Positions 42,540 through 43,286 of a DNA stretch of 43,286 nt are shown here, piece after piece. Every line of letters starts with the position of its first letter. Position 1 is the first letter of the stretch. The notes under the pieces were generated by a model. The model made no database searches. It was given only the letters and a program-made list of their open reading frames with translations, and had not been told where the DNA came from. The stretch comes from a bacterium (GTDB lineage: Bacteria; Vulcanimicrobiota; Xenobia; Xenobiales; Xenobiaceae): the NCBI GenBank assembly GCA_017458675.1, contig JAFTAM010000178.1, forward strand, positions 1 through 43,286, in the 5' to 3' direction. The translations under genes were made by a program, and so were the position numbers.

Positions 42540-43286
42540 TTGGCTAAATTTTTTATTCACCGTCCGGTGCTGGCGATGGTGATTTCGCTGGTTATTCTGA
42601 TAGCCGGCGCGGTCTGTATACCGAATCTGCCCATCGCTCAATATCCTGACATCTGTCCTCCTGTAATTCAGGTGACCGCTTCCTACACCGGCGCAAACGC
42701 TCAGGTGCTGGAGGAAACGGTGGCTTCGCCGATTGAACAGCAGGTAAACGGCGCCGAAGGCATGCTGTACATGCGTTCTGTCTGCACTAACCAGGGCGTG
42801 TATGTTCTGCAGATCACTTTCGATCTATCCAGAGATCAGGACCTGGCGATGGTCGACGTGCAGAACCGGGTTAATCAGGCCGCGCCTCTGCTGCCGACCG
42901 AGGTAAGTCAGTCCGGCGTTACGGTAAAGAAGCAGTCTACGCAGAACCTGGTCTATATCAGTCTTTATTCAGAAGACGGCTCCCGTGACTCGCTGTTCCT
43001 GAGCAATTATGCCACGATCAATATTATCGACCAGTTGGCCCGTATTAACGGCGTAGGTTCGGCTTCGATCATGGTTGGACAGCGCGACTATTCGATGCGC
43101 TTATGGGTTGAGCCCGACAAGCTGGCCAAGCTGGGCGTCACCTGCGACGATATTCTTAATGCGGTACAGACTCAGAGCGTACAGGCCGCCGCCGGTACCA
43201 TCGGCGATCCGCCTCAGCCGCCGGGCGTTTCCTTTTCTTATCCTGTCAATGTACACGGACGTCTGACAACTCCTCAAGAATTTGGA
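42540..43286 (+). CDS. RND efflux pump inner-membrane permease, HAE1/AcrB family (5' part, runs off window)
   Basis: The first 249 codons of an AcrB-like proton-drug antiporter; the frame is open to the window end. TTG 42540 is the likely start, with GGTGAG (42527-42532) 7 bases upstream; GTG 42528 is in frame and would add four residues. The sequence follows AcrB closely: AKFFIHRPVLAMVI (first helix start), NLPIAQYPDICPPVIQVTASYTGANAQ, SPIEQQVNGAEGMLYM, VDVQNRVNQAAPLLPTEV, YSMRLWVEPDKLAKLGVT, and LTTPQEFG matching AcrB TSTEEFG. These form TM1 and the PN1/PN2 porter subdomains. The expected full length is about 1030-1050 residues, so about three quarters lie outside the window. Confidence 0.96.
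   Translation, partial: MAKFFIHRPVLAMVISLVILIAGAVCIPNLPIAQYPDICPPVIQVTASYTGANAQVLEETVASPIEQQVNGAEGMLYMRSVCTNQGVYVLQITFDLSRDQDLAMVDVQNRVNQAAPLLPTEVSQSGVTVKKQSTQNLVYISLYSEDGSRDSLFLSNYATINIIDQLARINGVGSASIMVGQRDYSMRLWVEPDKLAKLGVTCDDILNAVQTQSVQAAAGTIGDPPQPPGVSFSYPVNVHGRLTTPQEFG

Overview
The window looks like chromosome from a Gram-negative-type (two-membrane) bacterium of roughly 50% GC. It encodes a TolC-type outer-membrane channel, a lipoprotein membrane-fusion adaptor, an RND pump, several signal-peptide proteins and peptidoglycan enzymes (MurI, UppP, AnmK). The phylum cannot be fixed by eye. The mix (SelD, a response-regulator/Ser-Thr-kinase fusion, a STAS antagonist, a YtxH-like protein, BspA-type LRR and Sel1-repeat proteins, two iron-sulfur flavoprotein-like proteins, no respiratory genes) suggests an anaerobic, possibly gut or host-associated organism; this is inference. 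Several genes appear to start with TTG. No tRNA, rRNA, CRISPR array, transposase or prophage was seen.

Layout. 1-421: degenerate tandem repeat. 422-6494: two unrecognised or zinc-ribbon proteins, selD, a multi-pass membrane protein and a REC-STPK signalling protein. 6633-8713: thioredoxin and a large lipoprotein with a (PTxE)n linker, closed by a strong terminator. 9105-14242: a complete type III restriction-modification operon (mod-res), set off by hairpins and probably acquired horizontally. 14268-17960: a divergent membrane protein, a NeuD/PglD-type acyltransferase, a FabZ-like dehydratase and a PLP enzyme of the methionine gamma-lyase/aluminium-resistance family. 18280-21240: murI-uppP-anmK, a cell-wall precursor and recycling block with a terminator hairpin just before anmK. 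21449-28007: a small secreted Cys-repeat protein, a Sel1-repeat protein, then a long leftward set (STAS, YtxH-like, ABC permease and ATPase, SppA). 28353-33229: a polytopic glycosyltransferase-like protein, two flavodoxin-fold proteins, a flavin reductase and leftward gpsA. 33346-33978: a 3D-domain wall protein. 34362-36566: two tandem Sel1-repeat paralogues, the first fused to an LRR module and both preceded by a duplicated promoter region. 36662-38947: a 2H phosphoesterase-like protein, a secreted protein and a GNAT. 39228-end: a tripartite RND efflux operon whose pump gene runs off the window.

A family of roughly 60-75 bp imperfect palindromes is scattered through the intergenic DNA (5052, 18010, 18084, 26653, 38210, 38335, plus half copies). 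A separate 78 bp tandem array sits inside the efflux operon. The items most worth a second look are: a structured leader or small-RNA candidate before the LRR-Sel1 gene (34189-34284) with the duplicated upstream block; the secreted Cys-repeat protein at 21449-21760; the terminator between uppP and anmK; the mosaic composition of the Mod specificity region; and the repeat families.
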